The notes: generated from the sequence alone by a model not told the origin. A DNA stretch of 64,000 nucleotides from Limosilactobacillus pontis (GCF_002940945.1 NZ_PNFV01000003.1:124001-188000), one strand, 5' to 3'. Shown: positions 17,899-27,893, counted from the stretch's first letter. Numbers and translations: made by a program.

Positions 17899-20800
17899 TC
17901 ATTGTTTACGGTATTTCTTAACAGCACTAGTTCCAACTGCAAGCGTCAGGCCTAACAGACCAAAGGCAACTGCCGAAGTTGCTTCTTCATTACCAGTTTG
18001 TGGCAATGTTGATTTAGTTGCATTTGGCTGTGATTTCCTTACTACCCGATCAGAACTCGGCATCGTTTCAGGCTGTGGAACTGAAGGTACCTGCCAATGT
18101 GCTAACTCATTTGGAGTTAGCGGCTGATTATGATCAATCCTTGGTTGTGATTCACTCGACTGCGGTACTGTTGGCTGCGGCACTGTCGGTTGCAGCGTCG
18201 TTGGCTGCGGCGTCGTTGGCTGTGGTGTCGTTGGTTGTGGCGTCGTCGGCTGCGGCGTCGTTGGCTGTGGCGTCGTCGGCTGCGGTGCTGTTGGCTGTGG
18301 TGTCGTTGGCTGTGGTGCCTTACTATAAGTAACGATAATATCGATATTGGCAGAATTTTGGGTAATTCCCTCAATGGCCTTAACATTGCCTTCACTGTCA
18401 CCATATCCCGCTTCAACCTTGGATGTATAACCATTGATTTGCGGCGTTACCACTACCGCAAATTGGTGACCATCATTAGCAACCCAAGTCAGCGGCTGCG
18501 ATTGATCTTTCAGTTTACGACCATTAATATCTGTCCACTTCTTTGTAACCGAATCATAATAGCCGCTTCCGGAGAAGGTTAACTTAGCCACTTTGGCAGC
18601 CGGAGTCTGATCACCGGCACCAGTATAGGTAACTGTTTCCTTAACAACCTTCTGCAGATCAGCAGTGGTTAACCCATTGCCCGGTTGTAATGGGGTTACC
18701 GGAATAATTTGATGAGCCACATAAATAATGACTTGCTGATTACCATCACTAATGGTAGTTGGAACCACAACGGTTGGGTTAAGCACCTTGTAGCCCGCCT
18801 GTCTTAGTTTGGCAATGGTCCCCTGAGTGTCATAGCTAAACTTAGTTCCAACCTTCTGACGACCACTCTGCTTACTATAATTCTTCAGGTCTTGATTTGT
18901 GGTGATATCATGAACCATCACTTCGATCGTTCCATATTCTGTGGTCGGCTTTGGGGTTTGACCATCCTTAGTGTAAATAACGTTAACAACCTGACTAATC
19001 CCCTGACGTGGCGTAGCAAACTGCACAGTCTTCAGACTAGGCGTATATCCGCTAACCATTGGCGAGTTAACGTTAGCAAAGGCTGACTGACTTGGGGTCC
19101 AGGCACCATCCTTAATCGTTTGGCCAGTAACCTGGTCAACCTGATCAACCTTCGTCCAGGTAATCGTCTGAAGCGAACTGTCTGCTGGTGCCTTGCTCCC
19201 GTCGGCCATAAGATAGTGGACATAAGCAGTTGATTTAGTGGTTATTTGTTGATCTTTAAGTGCATGAACTAATTTGATTACCCATTCTTGGTCAACATCT
19301 GACTGATCATCATAGTCGCCAAAGTTGATTGCCCGGTAATCCTTAGCATTGAGCACCTGATCGTTGTAAGTGGCGGTCTTCCATATATAACCATGGCTAA
19401 GCAAGTAAGCTAATTGCGATCCAGCAGCCGTGAAGCTGATCGGACTGCCTGCTACCCCTTGCTGCGTATATTCACCAAGCTGAACTGGTACCTTTGAAGT
19501 AACATCTTGAATGACCAACTTAGCAGTCTGTGGTGTTTTAGCTGGTGCTTTCGTCAGATAAATGGCGAACTCCTGGTTACTGTGATTAGCAGCCGCGTAC
19601 TTTCCAAAGTTAACACTGCTATATGAATGCCCCTTCAAGGTGAGCTTGTTAGTCACGTCTTGTGCATGATCAAATGTGCAACCATTGGCAATGTAGGCCT
19701 GTACAATCGCCGCTGCTCCAGCAAACTGAATCGGCGTCCCACCAATTCCAGATGCATTTACCGTGCCTACGAGCTGGTTGTTAACATAAATCGCCAGTTT
19801 AGCATTATGAACCTCGGCCGGATTGGCTTGGTAGTAAACTGTTGCCTCTACATTACCATGATTATAGGTCACATCGGTAATTGCCTTAATATCATTTCTA
19901 TCTGCTAAAGAGTGCGGTGTCGTCTTTGCGGCATCAATGGTATAACCCTTAATTGTTGGCGAAACTACCTTGGCAAACGTTAATGGATCGGACCATACAA
20001 AATCACTCGCCTTAGCTGCTGTGATATTGATTTCATGATCAACATCATTATCATAGGTAACCTGACCATTCTTAACGCTCTTGATTGCCAGCATTTTACC
20101 AGTAACAAGATCAACCATCCCCTGGCCACTAAAGGTAAGGGTGCTGGTGTGATCGGTAGCGACTGGTTTCTTAGTCGCTTCATTCAAATAATGGACCGTT
20201 TCGGTCACTTCCCGGGTCAGGTCCGTCCGCCCAAATGAATTACTTGGGTTAATCGGCGTATACTCATGTTCCAGATAAACGTAGAATTGCTGGTCGGTTC
20301 CTGGCTGATCATCAAATTTCCATTGCTGAGCGGCAGTTGGGTAATTAGTTCCGTACTCAGTTGGCGCATTAGGATCCGCGGTCGCCTGAACAATGCTGTG
20401 AACTTTATAACCAGCGTGGGTCCAGGCATCAACTGCAGCTGCTGCCCCATTAAAATCGATTGCTGCATTGGCCTTGCCTGCGGTATTAAACGTTCCCAGA
20501 TCACGATTGTTTTCATTCATATCAATGATATGCAGGGTGGCATTCTCTAACTGTTCGGGTTTAACGCTACTATAAGTAACCGTTATGGTCTGTGCCGGGC
20601 TAAGATAAGTAACCAATTCTTGACCGACGGACTTGATATCAACACTTGTGTAGCCAAGACTAGCGGGGTCCTTAGAATCTACCGCGTTAAAGGTTGCATC
20701 AAGCGGCGTCCAAGCATAATCACCATTGGTAACGTCAACCTGGCCATCATTGTTGGTATCGTAACCCAAGATCTTTCCAGTCACCTTATCGACAATGGCG

Positions 20801-23229
20801 GTTCGAGTAAAGTGCGCTGTTTGGGTATAGGTAGACTTACCATTTGGCGCCCCATTAACCTTCTTGCCGGTCGTATCCCGATAGTTGATTGTCCGGGTAA
20901 CAAACTTATTTAAGTCATCATAGCGCAATCCAGCTTTATCTTCGGGGTGATCCGGAGTAACAGGAACCGTCGCATGGTCATAGTAAATATTAATTGTCTG
21001 ATCAGTCGGCGCCACCAGGTCAGGCTGTCCAGCCGCTACTATCATTGCGGCTTGACCATCAGCAAAATGAGGTGTTTTTTGATAACCACGACTAGTGAGG
21101 TTCGGTGACTCCTGTTGCTGCCATTTATTCTGGTCCAGCATCCAGGTATTACTAAATTGGTATTGGTGAGTCTTTTCATCCAGACTTCTATAACCAATCA
21201 CTTTCCCCTGATCGTTCTTAAGCTGGTAACGATAAAGAGTTGCTGGCTGAGAAACCGGCTTTACCCCGGGGATTGCCTGATGGGTTTGGCTATCCAGGTA
21301 ATTGATTGTCCGGGTGACCGTCTTAGTTTCACGTACTACTGGATCAACTTCAGCACCGAGCTTGATAAACCCAATATCACCGCCACCATCGCCGGTCATC
21401 TGCAGATAAATTGGATACACCTTACCACTAAACGTAGGATCAGTTGAGGTAAAACGAACAAATGGGAACCCCTCCGAAATGGTACCGTACGGGGTAGTAT
21501 CATCCGTTTGCTGACTTAAGATTCCATTCCACATACCGACTACACGATTTGAGCGGGAGCCATCAGGATTTTCGGCATATGCCAACAATTCATTAGGGGT
21601 GGTAACACCAGTTGCATCATCAGAATCAATTTGGCTCGGCAGAATAACCCTACTGGTGGCATTAACGCTATTCCCAAGGATAAAGCCAGTCCGACTGTAG
21701 CTAAGTGCCTTAGGACCATAGAAAGGACTATCAGCATCATATCCCTCGGCGTAAAAGTTCTTTATCCCAGAGTCAGTGTAACGGTAAAAACCGCTATAAG
21801 GCTGTGTCTGCGCCTGACCACCTGCTGGCACCTTAATGCTGTGCTCTCCGATAAGCGCACTCTCAACCAAGTAAAGAGGTCCTGACTGCTTATTTGGATC
21901 ATAACTGTCCACTTCATTACCGTACTCATCAACAGCAATTGGAGCATTTACGGTATCATTCTGCAGTTGACTCCATAAATCTGGATATTTGCTCTTAATC
22001 TGTTTAGCCAAAGTTAGTGGACTTAGGTCTAGCTGCGCAAATTCTCCATTGCTGTCCTTAGTAAATGGAAGCTCAATCGCAGTTGGATCAACCGTTCCAT
22101 TACTTGTCACATAGAGTAAGGTAAGTGCATTATCGTTATTCTTAACATACTCAACTTTTGTATCACTATAGGGGTCTTGAATTGTTACCTGCGTACTGTT
22201 TTTAGGATGATAACCCGGAATATTTGGCACTGTCTGAGCTGCAACGACTTGATTATCCTTTACAGAATAATAATTATTAAACACCCCTCGCGCCAAAAGC
22301 TGACCATTGCCGTCGACAGGGATAAACTGTCCTACGACCTTATATGGAACCTGGTAATTACCTTCAATCTGACCATCCTGTTCGTTGTCTGAACTAATAT
22401 GGCTGGCAAGATATTGACTAATCTTATCCGAAGTCAGATGATCATTGCTCAAGCCGCTGAGGTCAAACTGATACGTTATTCCCGCAGGACCAAAGATAAC
22501 ATTATTCAAGTCTACACTGGTCATTCCATCATTAGTTGTGGCCTGGATTGGCTGCTGGTCATCAGTCGAGCTAGGCAGGGCAAAGTGATACTTAACCGTC
22601 AGTTGCTGGTTCTGCGGGTCAAATTGATCAGTCTCCGCACTATCGGGCGTGCTAACCGCACTAACCTTGCCGTTCTTACCAAGTGTCATTGAAAACTGCA
22701 ATGAAGTAGTATCATCACTTAAATTATAGTTGGTACCATTAACGTTAACTGTCGGCTTTACATCCAAAGTTAGTGATGCTGACAACTGATTTTGAGCGCT
22801 GTTCGGCTGACTACTAGTTGATTCCGACTGTCCGCTTATGGGTGCTGCTTTTTGAGATGGCTCAGCTGAAACCGCACTAGCTGGCTTAGCTGCTGCTGAT
22901 TGACTACTGAACTGGTTGGCAACCACATTGGCTGGCGCAGCTGACTGCTGGCTTGCTTCTTTGCTCGTTGCTTGACCAGCAGACGTCAGAGCAACACTAT
23001 TCGATTGAATTTTGCTATTTTGAGTTGTAGCTGTTGTTCCCGCAGCGTTATCACCATCCTCAGCCATGGTGGTATCCGCATTAGCAATCATATTATCTGT
23101 ACCAAGATACATCGTCGTACCAAGCAAAACGGAAACGACACCAATTCCTAATTTCCGTAAGCTATAGTGCGGTACTTCACGGTTTATCATTTTTTTCGTC
23201 ATCAATTTCTTATTGTTCCTTGAAACCAT
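17899..23229 (-). CDS. LPXTG-anchored Mub-type surface protein with Pro-Gln-Pro-Thr wall spacer
   Basis: A 1776-residue secreted protein. The YSIRK-like signal REVPHYSLRKLGIGVVSVLL is nearly identical in protein sequence to that of the neighbouring 2829-aa adhesin, though the DNA differs at many silent sites. An Ala/Ser/Gln-rich segment (about 60-150) is followed by a unique region (150-640). Next come MucBP-like modules with TRTINYRD, GYKV and VYLEHEY motifs, including two related modules of the form AKLxIxxxxxxxVQ-GxAGSPISF with an INFGDY or VNFGKY end. A PQPTT spacer (about 1636-1687) spans the wall, then LPQTG (about 1740), a hydrophobic segment and KKYRKQ. Mucus or host-surface binding is inferred from the family. 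GGGGG sits seven bases before the ATG. Each of the two genes has its own promoter and terminator. Confidence 0.9.
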   Translation of the reverse strand: MVSRNNKKLMTKKMINREVPHYSLRKLGIGVVSVLLGTTMYLGTDNMIANADTTMAEDGDNAAGTTATTQNSKIQSNSVALTSAGQATSKEASQQSAAPANVVANQFSSQSAAAKPASAVSAEPSQKAAPISGQSESTSSQPNSAQNQLSASLTLDVKPTVNVNGTNYNLSDDTTSLQFSMTLGKNGKVSAVSTPDSAETDQFDPQNQQLTVKYHFALPSSTDDQQPIQATTNDGMTSVDLNNVIFGPAGITYQFDLSGLSNDHLTSDKISQYLASHISSDNEQDGQIEGNYQVPYKVVGQFIPVDGNGQLLARGVFNNYYSVKDNQVVAAQTVPNIPGYHPKNSTQVTIQDPYSDTKVEYVKNNDNALTLLYVTSNGTVDPTAIELPFTKDSNGEFAQLDLSPLTLAKQIKSKYPDLWSQLQNDTVNAPIAVDEYGNEVDSYDPNKQSGPLYLVESALIGEHSIKVPAGGQAQTQPYSGFYRYTDSGIKNFYAEGYDADSPFYGPKALSYSRTGFILGNSVNATSRVILPSQIDSDDATGVTTPNELLAYAENPDGSRSNRVVGMWNGILSQQTDDTTPYGTISEGFPFVRFTSTDPTFSGKVYPIYLQMTGDGGGDIGFIKLGAEVDPVVRETKTVTRTINYLDSQTHQAIPGVKPVSQPATLYRYQLKNDQGKVIGYRSLDEKTHQYQFSNTWMLDQNKWQQQESPNLTSRGYQKTPHFADGQAAMIVAAGQPDLVAPTDQTINIYYDHATVPVTPDHPEDKAGLRYDDLNKFVTRTINYRDTTGKKVNGAPNGKSTYTQTAHFTRTAIVDKVTGKILGYDTNNDGQVDVTNGDYAWTPLDATFNAVDSKDPASLGYTSVDIKSVGQELVTYLSPAQTITVTYSSVKPEQLENATLHIIDMNENNRDLGTFNTAGKANAAIDFNGAAAAVDAWTHAGYKVHSIVQATADPNAPTEYGTNYPTAAQQWKFDDQPGTDQQFYVYLEHEYTPINPSNSFGRTDLTREVTETVHYLNEATKKPVATDHTSTLTFSGQGMVDLVTGKMLAIKSVKNGQVTYDNDVDHEINITAAKASDFVWSDPLTFAKVVSPTIKGYTIDAAKTTPHSLADRNDIKAITDVTYNHGNVEATVYYQANPAEVHNAKLAIYVNNQLVGTVNASGIGGTPIQFAGAAAIVQAYIANGCTFDHAQDVTNKLTLKGHSYSSVNFGKYAAANHSNQEFAIYLTKAPAKTPQTAKLVIQDVTSKVPVQLGEYTQQGVAGSPISFTAAGSQLAYLLSHGYIWKTATYNDQVLNAKDYRAINFGDYDDQSDVDQEWVIKLVHALKDQQITTKSTAYVHYLMADGSKAPADSSLQTITWTKVDQVDQVTGQTIKDGAWTPSQSAFANVNSPMVSGYTPSLKTVQFATPRQGISQVVNVIYTKDGQTPKPTTEYGTIEVMVHDITTNQDLKNYSKQSGRQKVGTKFSYDTQGTIAKLRQAGYKVLNPTVVVPTTISDGNQQVIIYVAHQIIPVTPLQPGNGLTTADLQKVVKETVTYTGAGDQTPAAKVAKLTFSGSGYYDSVTKKWTDINGRKLKDQSQPLTWVANDGHQFAVVVTPQINGYTSKVEAGYGDSEGNVKAIEGITQNSANIDIIVTYSKAPQPTTPQPTAPQPTTPQPTTPQPTTPQPTTPQPTTPQPTTLQPTVPQPTVPQSSESQPRIDHNQPLTPNELAHWQVPSVPQPETMPSSDRVVRKSQPNATKSTLPQTGNEEATSAVAFGLLGLTLAVGTSAVKKYRKQ
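18167..18320 (-). repeat. 15-base tandem repeat encoding PQPTT
   Basis: About ten consecutive units read PQPTT with single variants PQPTA, LQPTV and PQPTV. They encode the proline-rich wall-spanning segment just before the sortase signal, a normal place for such a spacer. Confidence 0.9.
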
Positions 23230-23288
23230 AAAAATACCCCCAAATATTTATAGTTCTATCAATATAAAACATTTTATCCTATGCTCAT

Positions 23289-23317
23289 AGTATAGTTCCT
23301 GTTATTTCTTTTATCAA
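23289..23317 (-). promoter_or_regulatory. Promoter of the 1776-aa surface protein gene
   Basis: On the minus strand, -35 TTGATA (23312-23317), a 17-base spacer and -10 TATACT (23289-23294), about 60 bases upstream of the ATG. Confidence 0.7.
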
Positions 23318-23405
23318 ATTAACTAAAAATGTCTTAATATACTGATGATATGATTTAATTCTTAATATTTTTATCATTTTCCATAATTATATGTTACATA
23401 CGCCA

Positions 23406-23458
23406 AACGCCCCCTAAACAGCCAAGTAAATTGCTCACTTAACTGTTTAGGGGGCGTT
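23406..23458 (-). terminator. Terminator after tsaD
   Basis: A perfect 16-base stem AACGCCCCCTAAACAG (23406-23421) / CTGTTTAGGGGGCGTT (23443-23458) around a 21-base loop. The T run on the minus strand is short (TTTGG). Confidence 0.7.
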
Positions 23459-23483
23459 AACCACTGAAATTATAACTATGTAA

Positions 23484-24515
23484 TTATTCAACTTCCATTC
23501 GCTTAAACATCAGACCGGGGACCGCATTGAGATCTAATTCAGCCCGGTCACCGTTCTGATAATCAACGTATCCGGCTGCTCCAATCATAGCAGCATTGTC
23601 CCCACATAATTTCAGGGGAGCCTGGAGCATTCCGACCTCCGGGTGGTACTTGGCCATATCATGATCAAGCCGGGTCCGCAGACCATGGTTGGCTGCCACT
23701 CCACCAGCCAGGATCAGTTGCTTAACCGGATACCGGTCTAAGGCCCGCATCGTCTTCTCCGCGAGGACATCGACAACACTCTGCTGGAAGCTGGCAGCCA
23801 GATCGTACTTATCCAGCTGCTCTCCCCGTTGGTCGGCGTTGTGAACCGTGTTTATGAAGGCGCTCTTCAACCCGCTGAAACTGAAGTCGTAGTTGGCCTC
23901 CTTCTCCATTGCCCGCGGAAAGTTGAATGTATCGTTGCCCTGGGCTGCCCACTCATCGATCGTCTTCCCGGCTGGGTAGTTGACCCCCAGCACCCGGCCG
24001 ATCTTGTCGTAGGCCTCCCCGGCTGCGTCGTCTCGGGTTTCACCGATGATCTCATACTCATGCTCTTTTGGCATGTAGACCAATTCTGTATGTCCTCCAG
24101 AAACCAGCAGGGCCATCTGTGGGTACTTGAACTCGCCAACAAAACGGGCTGCATACAAGTGACCGGCCATGTGGTTGACCGGAACCAGGGGCAGCTGGTG
24201 GGCCCAAGCAATCACCTTAGCCGCGGTAACCCCAACCAACAGGGAACCAACCAATCCAGGACCATAGGTAACAGCCACGGCTGTAATATCGTCGTAGCTG
24301 ACCCCGGCTTCCTCCAAAGACTGGTCGACGCAACGGGTAATCCACTCGATATGGTGACGGCTAGCCACTTCAGGGACAACCCCGCCAAAGCGTTGATGGC
24401 TATCAATCTGGGTAGCCACCACGTTACTAAGGATCTTGGTGCCGTTTTCGACAACGGCCACGCTGGTTTCATCACAACTGGTTTCAAACGCTAAAATGAG
24501 CGTACGTTCTGCCAT
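23484..24515 (-). CDS. tsaD: tRNA N6-adenosine threonylcarbamoyltransferase TsaD
   Basis: A 343-residue TsaD (Gcp/YgjD), the catalytic subunit that moves threonylcarbamoyl from TC-AMP to A37 of ANN-decoding tRNAs. It has the Fe-binding HMAGH (H115 and H119), the ATP-fold segments [14 protein letters not shown] and [12 protein letters not shown], and [12 protein letters not shown] near the C-terminus. It works with TsaB and TsaE, and the TC-AMP comes from TsaC. It is third in tsaB-rimI-tsaD, with rimI ending two bases before its start and an AAAGGAG Shine-Dalgarno. Confidence 0.98.
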   Translation of the reverse strand: MAERTLILAFETSCDETSVAVVENGTKILSNVVATQIDSHQRFGGVVPEVASRHHIEWITRCVDQSLEEAGVSYDDITAVAVTYGPGLVGSLLVGVTAAKVIAWAHQLPLVPVNHMAGHLYAARFVGEFKYPQMALLVSGGHTELVYMPKEHEYEIIGETRDDAAGEAYDKIGRVLGVNYPAGKTIDEWAAQGNDTFNFPRAMEKEANYDFSFSGLKSAFINTVHNADQRGEQLDKYDLAASFQQSVVDVLAEKTMRALDRYPVKQLILAGGVAANHGLRTRLDHDMAKYHPEVGMLQAPLKLCGDNAAMIGAAGYVDYQNGDRAELDLNAVPGLMFKRMEVE

Positions 24516-24517
24516 AA

Positions 24518-25087
24518 CTATCTCTGCTCTCCTTTATTCAATAGGTCCGCTTCCATGTCCACCGCGTCCTCATGATCATCGAGGTAGTAGCGGTGCTTGA
24601 TCTCCCGTTCTCGGAACCCTAACTGCTCGTATAGCTTCCGGGCCACCAGGTTGTGTACCCGTACCTCCAGACTCACCGAATGCAGCTGGGTATGGCGGGC
24701 ATAGTTGATAGCGGTGCTGATCAGGTAGGTACCAATCCCCTTCTGCTGGTAACCGGGGGTGACACCAATATTGGTGATGTGCAGGTCGAGCCGGTACCAG
24801 TCGACCGCCATACCAATAAAACCGACAACCCGGCCGTCGTCAACAATCACCAGATAAAGACGGTCGTGGGGACGGCGCAGCTCAATCTGAAAGGCAGCGT
24901 AGCTCCATGGAGCAGTCCCGTAGATGGCCTGCTCAATTTCAACTATCTCCCGAATATCCTGTTCCGCCGCCATTCGAACCACGTACTGGTGACGCTTGAT
25001 CATTACAACCCGACGCGCAAAATCCAGCATTGGCCATTTCCGGCCGTTGATGGTGACCCGGCACCAATTCTTAAACTTCTCGAACAT
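24518..25087 (-). CDS. rimI: Ribosomal protein S18 alanine N-acetyltransferase-like GNAT (RimI)
   Basis: A GNAT-fold acetyltransferase of about 189 residues counted from [10 protein letters not shown]. The acetyl-CoA loop is [15 protein letters not shown]. Other family parts are [20 protein letters not shown] and [20 protein letters not shown]. RimI-type enzymes acetylate the N-terminal Ala of S18, and in Firmicutes the gene habitually sits between tsaB and tsaD, as here. The frame stays open further upstream into tsaB, but that longer form has no support. The ATG at 25087 overlaps the tsaB end by 17 bases and gives a product near family size, with about 40 extra N-terminal residues. Confidence 0.9.
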   Translation of the reverse strand: MFEKFKNWCRVTINGRKWPMLDFARRVVMIKRHQYVVRMAAEQDIREIVEIEQAIYGTAPWSYAAFQIELRRPHDRLYLVIVDDGRVVGFIGMAVDWYRLDLHITNIGVTPGYQQKGIGTYLISTAINYARHTQLHSVSLEVRVHNLVARKLYEQLGFREREIKHRYYLDDHEDAVDMEADLLNKGEQR

Positions 25088-25796
25088 AATTCTTTCTGGT
25101 AACTCCAGGATGCAGCTTCTGCCAGTTAGCTTCTGCCTCAGTAATCCGTAGATAATGCGGGACAAACGGGTCGATCTCTTTGACAGCTGGCCGTTCTTCA
25201 CCCGTTAATGCCAGCTGATAGGTCGACGGGATCCCATAGGCGCGCGGTGCCAGGGTAACATTCTGTGGCAGGCTCTCAAACTGATCGGCGAGTTTCTTCG
25301 TCACATGCCCCACCATAACCACCGGTTGGCCAACCTTAGCTAACTGGGCAAGCAGGTCGGCCATCGCCAGGTGCTGGTCAGCAATCCGGTTATGTAACTG
25401 ACCATCCTGCCATTGATAGGCACCCGCAAAAACGTTCCCCCGCCGAGCATCAAAGAATGGGACGATGATCGCCTTAGTCGTCGGCAGAACATTACGGGCC
25501 ACCACCTCCAGGCTGGACACCCCTACCAGGTCAATGTTGAGGGTATCAGCTAAAACCTTGGCCGTAGTGGCTGCAATTCGGATTCCCGTATAGGAGCCAG
25601 GACCCTGGGCAACGACGACCCGGTCCAGGTCAGCCGGCCGCCACTTAACCAGATGACAGAGCCGATCAATCGTTGGCATCAGGTAAATGCTATGATTGCG
25701 CACCATATTCAGCGTGGTCGTCGCCAGGAGCTGGTCATCCTCGACCAGGGCCACACTCATCGGGTGGTTTGATGTATCAATTGCTAATACTTTCAT
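25071..25796 (-). CDS. tsaB: tRNA threonylcarbamoyladenosine biosynthesis protein TsaB
   Basis: A 241-residue TsaB, the ASKHA-fold partner of TsaD in t6A synthesis. It starts MKVLAIDTSNHPMSVALVED and carries VVAQGPGSYTGIRIAATTAK, the family hallmark. An upstream in-frame ATG at 25808 lies almost on top of the AAAGGA Shine-Dalgarno, so the inner ATG at 25796 (spacing about 11) is preferred. It is first in tsaB-rimI-tsaD, 71 bases after the fic gene, with which it may be co-transcribed. Confidence 0.95.
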   Translation of the reverse strand: MKVLAIDTSNHPMSVALVEDDQLLATTTLNMVRNHSIYLMPTIDRLCHLVKWRPADLDRVVVAQGPGSYTGIRIAATTAKVLADTLNIDLVGVSSLEVVARNVLPTTKAIIVPFFDARRGNVFAGAYQWQDGQLHNRIADQHLAMADLLAQLAKVGQPVVMVGHVTKKLADQFESLPQNVTLAPRAYGIPSTYQLALTGEERPAVKEIDPFVPHYLRITEAEANWQKLHPGVTRKNYVREV

Positions 25797-25867
25797 TTTT
25801 CCGTCCATCCTTTCAAATCACAACTAACATCTTATCACAACCAGCCCCATTAGTCCCGGTCCTAAGC

Positions 25868-26446
25868 CTATTCGTCCAGGTCTTGAACGGCCAGCATTCG
25901 ACCCAAGGCTTCGTAGTCAATTGCCTCAGCCTGATTAAAGGCCGCAACCAGCTGATCCTGGCGGCGAGGAAAGTTGATGTACTGGTGGTGCTGCATTGCC
26001 AGTAGCTGAAGAAAGGTCTTAGTACTCCGGCCATTTCCCTCACGGAAGGGGTGGTACTCGTTGATGTTATCCAGCAGCTCGGCATAGGCGCTGGCTGGTA
26101 AGTGGTCACACTGAGCAGCTTTATCCAGCAGACTGTTAATCCATTGAGCTGCCTCACGGAAAGTTTGAAAGTCCTGGAAAAAGTGGCCGCCCTTAGCCAG
26201 ATTGTAGTTTCGGATCTCACCCGCCCACGTATAGAGATCATCAAACAGGAAGCGGTGAACAACCGCCAGCTGGTTAATTTCCCTAATCTGTGGAAACTGG
26301 GCCGCATGATGGAGAAGTGCAATGACGTTGGCATTGACAATTTGGAACTCAAGTTGGCTCAGTGCAGCTGCATCAGTGATCCCCCGCTTGTTCTTCATGG
26401 TGCCATTAGGATATTTGAAACGGTTAAACAGCTCTTGATCAGTCAT
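25868..26446 (-). CDS. Fic-domain protein (probable AMPylating toxin)
   Basis: A 192-residue Fic/DOC-family protein. Fic enzymes usually transfer AMP from ATP to hydroxyl side chains of target proteins. The flap LYTWAGEIRNYNLAKGG (71-87) and the active-site motif HPFREGNGRSTK (132-143) are present, with catalytic H132, E136 and N138. The canonical motif ends GNGRxxR; here the second Arg is Lys143. No (S/T)xxxE(G/N) inhibitory helix is found in the protein itself, so it should be of the class needing a separate antitoxin. Its ATG overlaps the stop of the 68-aa gene upstream (ATGA), the arrangement of a toxin-antitoxin pair. It lies directly before tsaB. Confidence 0.88.
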   Translation of the reverse strand: MTDQELFNRFKYPNGTMKNKRGITDAAALSQLEFQIVNANVIALLHHAAQFPQIREINQLAVVHRFLFDDLYTWAGEIRNYNLAKGGHFFQDFQTFREAAQWINSLLDKAAQCDHLPASAYAELLDNINEYHPFREGNGRSTKTFLQLLAMQHHQYINFPRRQDQLVAAFNQAEAIDYEALGRMLAVQDLDE

Positions 26447-26649
26447 TGAAATGCCTCCCTAAACTTGCGGTTACCGGGACTATCCGGCGCCTGAGCCTCC
26501 TGGACGGCTCGCTGAACATCGGTGACAGTCGGCCGCCAGCCCTCATAGACGTTGAACAGCATTGCATCCCGTACACAGCGATAGCACTGACGGTCAGTAA
26601 TAACAACCCCCATGATTGACTGCTGTTGATTATCAAAGCTAAACTGCAC
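26443..26649 (-). CDS. VbhA-like antitoxin partner of Fic
   Basis: A 68-residue protein translated from a GTG at 26649 behind a strong AAGGAGGGG. Its stop overlaps the fic start by four bases. The segment RDAMLFNVYEGWRPTVTDVQ resembles the inhibitory helix and following turn of VbhA-family antitoxins, which carry (S/T)xxxE(G/N). Here Glu-Gly is present, but the position four before Glu is Phe instead of Ser/Thr. Assignment as antitoxin rests mainly on size, position and overlap. It might be a weakened or differently acting inhibitor. Confidence 0.6.
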   Translation of the reverse strand: MQFSFDNQQQSIMGVVITDRQCYRCVRDAMLFNVYEGWRPTVTDVQRAVQEAQAPDSPGNRKFREAFQ

Positions 26650-26708
26650 ACATATCCCCTCCTTGTTGCAAACAAGCCCATTATAACAGGGATCTGGATA
26701 AATAAAAA

Positions 26709-26742
26709 TCTACCGGCTAACAATGTCAGCACGGTAGACTTG
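26709..26742 (-). terminator. galE terminator
   Basis: TCTACCG (26709-26715) pairs with CGGTAGA (26732-26738). On the minus strand TTTTTATTT follows. It separates galE from the antitoxin-fic genes. Confidence 0.8.
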
Positions 26743-26760
26743 AAAAATTAATTAAGTTGA

Positions 26761-27756
26761 TTAGTCGCGGTCATCGTAACCCTTTGGGTGGGTTGAGTGC
26801 CACTTCCAGGCTGTGGCGATGATGTCGTGAACATCATCATATTTTGGCTTCCAGCCCAGGATCGTCCGGGCCTTGTCACTCGCAGCAACCAGGGAGTCAG
26901 GATCCCCGGGACGCCGTGGAGCCATCTTGGCTGGGATCGGCTTACCGGTGACTTCCCGGGCAGCTTCCAGCATTTGCTTGTTGGAGAAGCCAGTCGAGGA
27001 ACCAAGGTTGAAGGCATTGGACTTGTTGCCGGCCTTCAAGTACTTAATGGCCAGGATATGGGCATCAGCCAAGTCCATGACATGAACATAGTCACGAACA
27101 TTGGTACCGTCCGGCGTGTTGTAGTCGTCGCCGAAGATGCTCAGCTCCTTGCGCTTACCTTGAGCAACCTGCAGGATAATCGGTACCAGATGGGTTTCTG
27201 GACCGTGATCCTCACCAATCGTGCCATCAGGAGCAGCCCCGGCAACGTTAAAGTAACGCAGCGCCACAAACTTGATACCATAAGCCTTATCCGCCCAAGC
27301 CATCATCTTTTCCATCATCAGCTTACTCAGGCCATATGGGTTAATCGGCTTTTGCGGATCGGTTTCCTTGATTGGCATGTGTTCAGGAACCCCGTAAGTA
27401 GCGGCAGTCGAACTGAAGACGATGTACTTGATGTTATGGTCACGCATTGCTTCCAGGAGGGTGATCATACCACCAGTGTTATTGTCAAAGTACTTCAGTG
27501 GCTTGCTCATTGATTCGGGAACAATCGAAAAGGCTGCAAAGTGAACCACTGCGGTGATGTCCTCGTTGTCAAAGACCTTGTCCAAGAACTTCCGATCCCG
27601 GATATCCCCTTCGTAGAACTTTGCCTGTGGGTTGATGGCATCCCGGTGACCTGTTGACAGGTTATCGGCAACGACCACGTCTTCACCGTGTTCGATTAAA
27701 TCCTTGACCATGTGGGAGCCGATGTATCCGGCACCACCAGCAACTAAAATTGCCAT
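26761..27756 (-). CDS. galE: UDP-glucose 4-epimerase
   Basis: A 331-residue extended short-chain dehydrogenase that interconverts UDP-glucose and UDP-galactose using bound NAD. It has the NAD motif GGAGYIGSH (7-15), the catalytic Ser/Thr region FSSTAATYG (114-122) and the YxxxK pair Y141/K145 in [11 protein letters not shown]. It stands alone, not with galK or galT, so it probably supplies UDP-galactose for wall or capsule sugars as well as Leloir metabolism. AAGGAGGAATT precedes the ATG, and a weak cre-like site lies 34-47 bases upstream. Confidence 0.97.
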   Translation of the reverse strand: MAILVAGGAGYIGSHMVKDLIEHGEDVVVADNLSTGHRDAINPQAKFYEGDIRDRKFLDKVFDNEDITAVVHFAAFSIVPESMSKPLKYFDNNTGGMITLLEAMRDHNIKYIVFSSTAATYGVPEHMPIKETDPQKPINPYGLSKLMMEKMMAWADKAYGIKFVALRYFNVAGAAPDGTIGEDHGPETHLVPIILQVAQGKRKELSIFGDDYNTPDGTNVRDYVHVMDLADAHILAIKYLKAGNKSNAFNLGSSTGFSNKQMLEAAREVTGKPIPAKMAPRRPGDPDSLVAASDKARTILGWKPKYDDVHDIIATAWKWHSTHPKGYDDRD

Positions 27757-27789
27757 ACCAAATTCCTCCTTGTGTCGACTAGCTAAGCG

Positions 27790-27803
27790 CGAAATCGCTT
27801 ACC
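27790..27803 (-). promoter_or_regulatory. Weak cre-like site upstream of galE
   Basis: CGAAATCGCTTACC agrees with the CcpA cre consensus TGWAARCGYTWNCW at 11 of 14 positions. It lies between a TACAAT -10-like box (minus strand, about 27822-27827) and the galE start, where CcpA could block elongation. Weak evidence. Confidence 0.3.
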
Positions 27804-27893
27804 TGATTTATCTTTCAATTGGCATTGTAGCACAGTTTATCCGCCAGGGCGAGTAAAGTTTAGTAAAAATTACGTAAAAATGTAACCGCTTCA

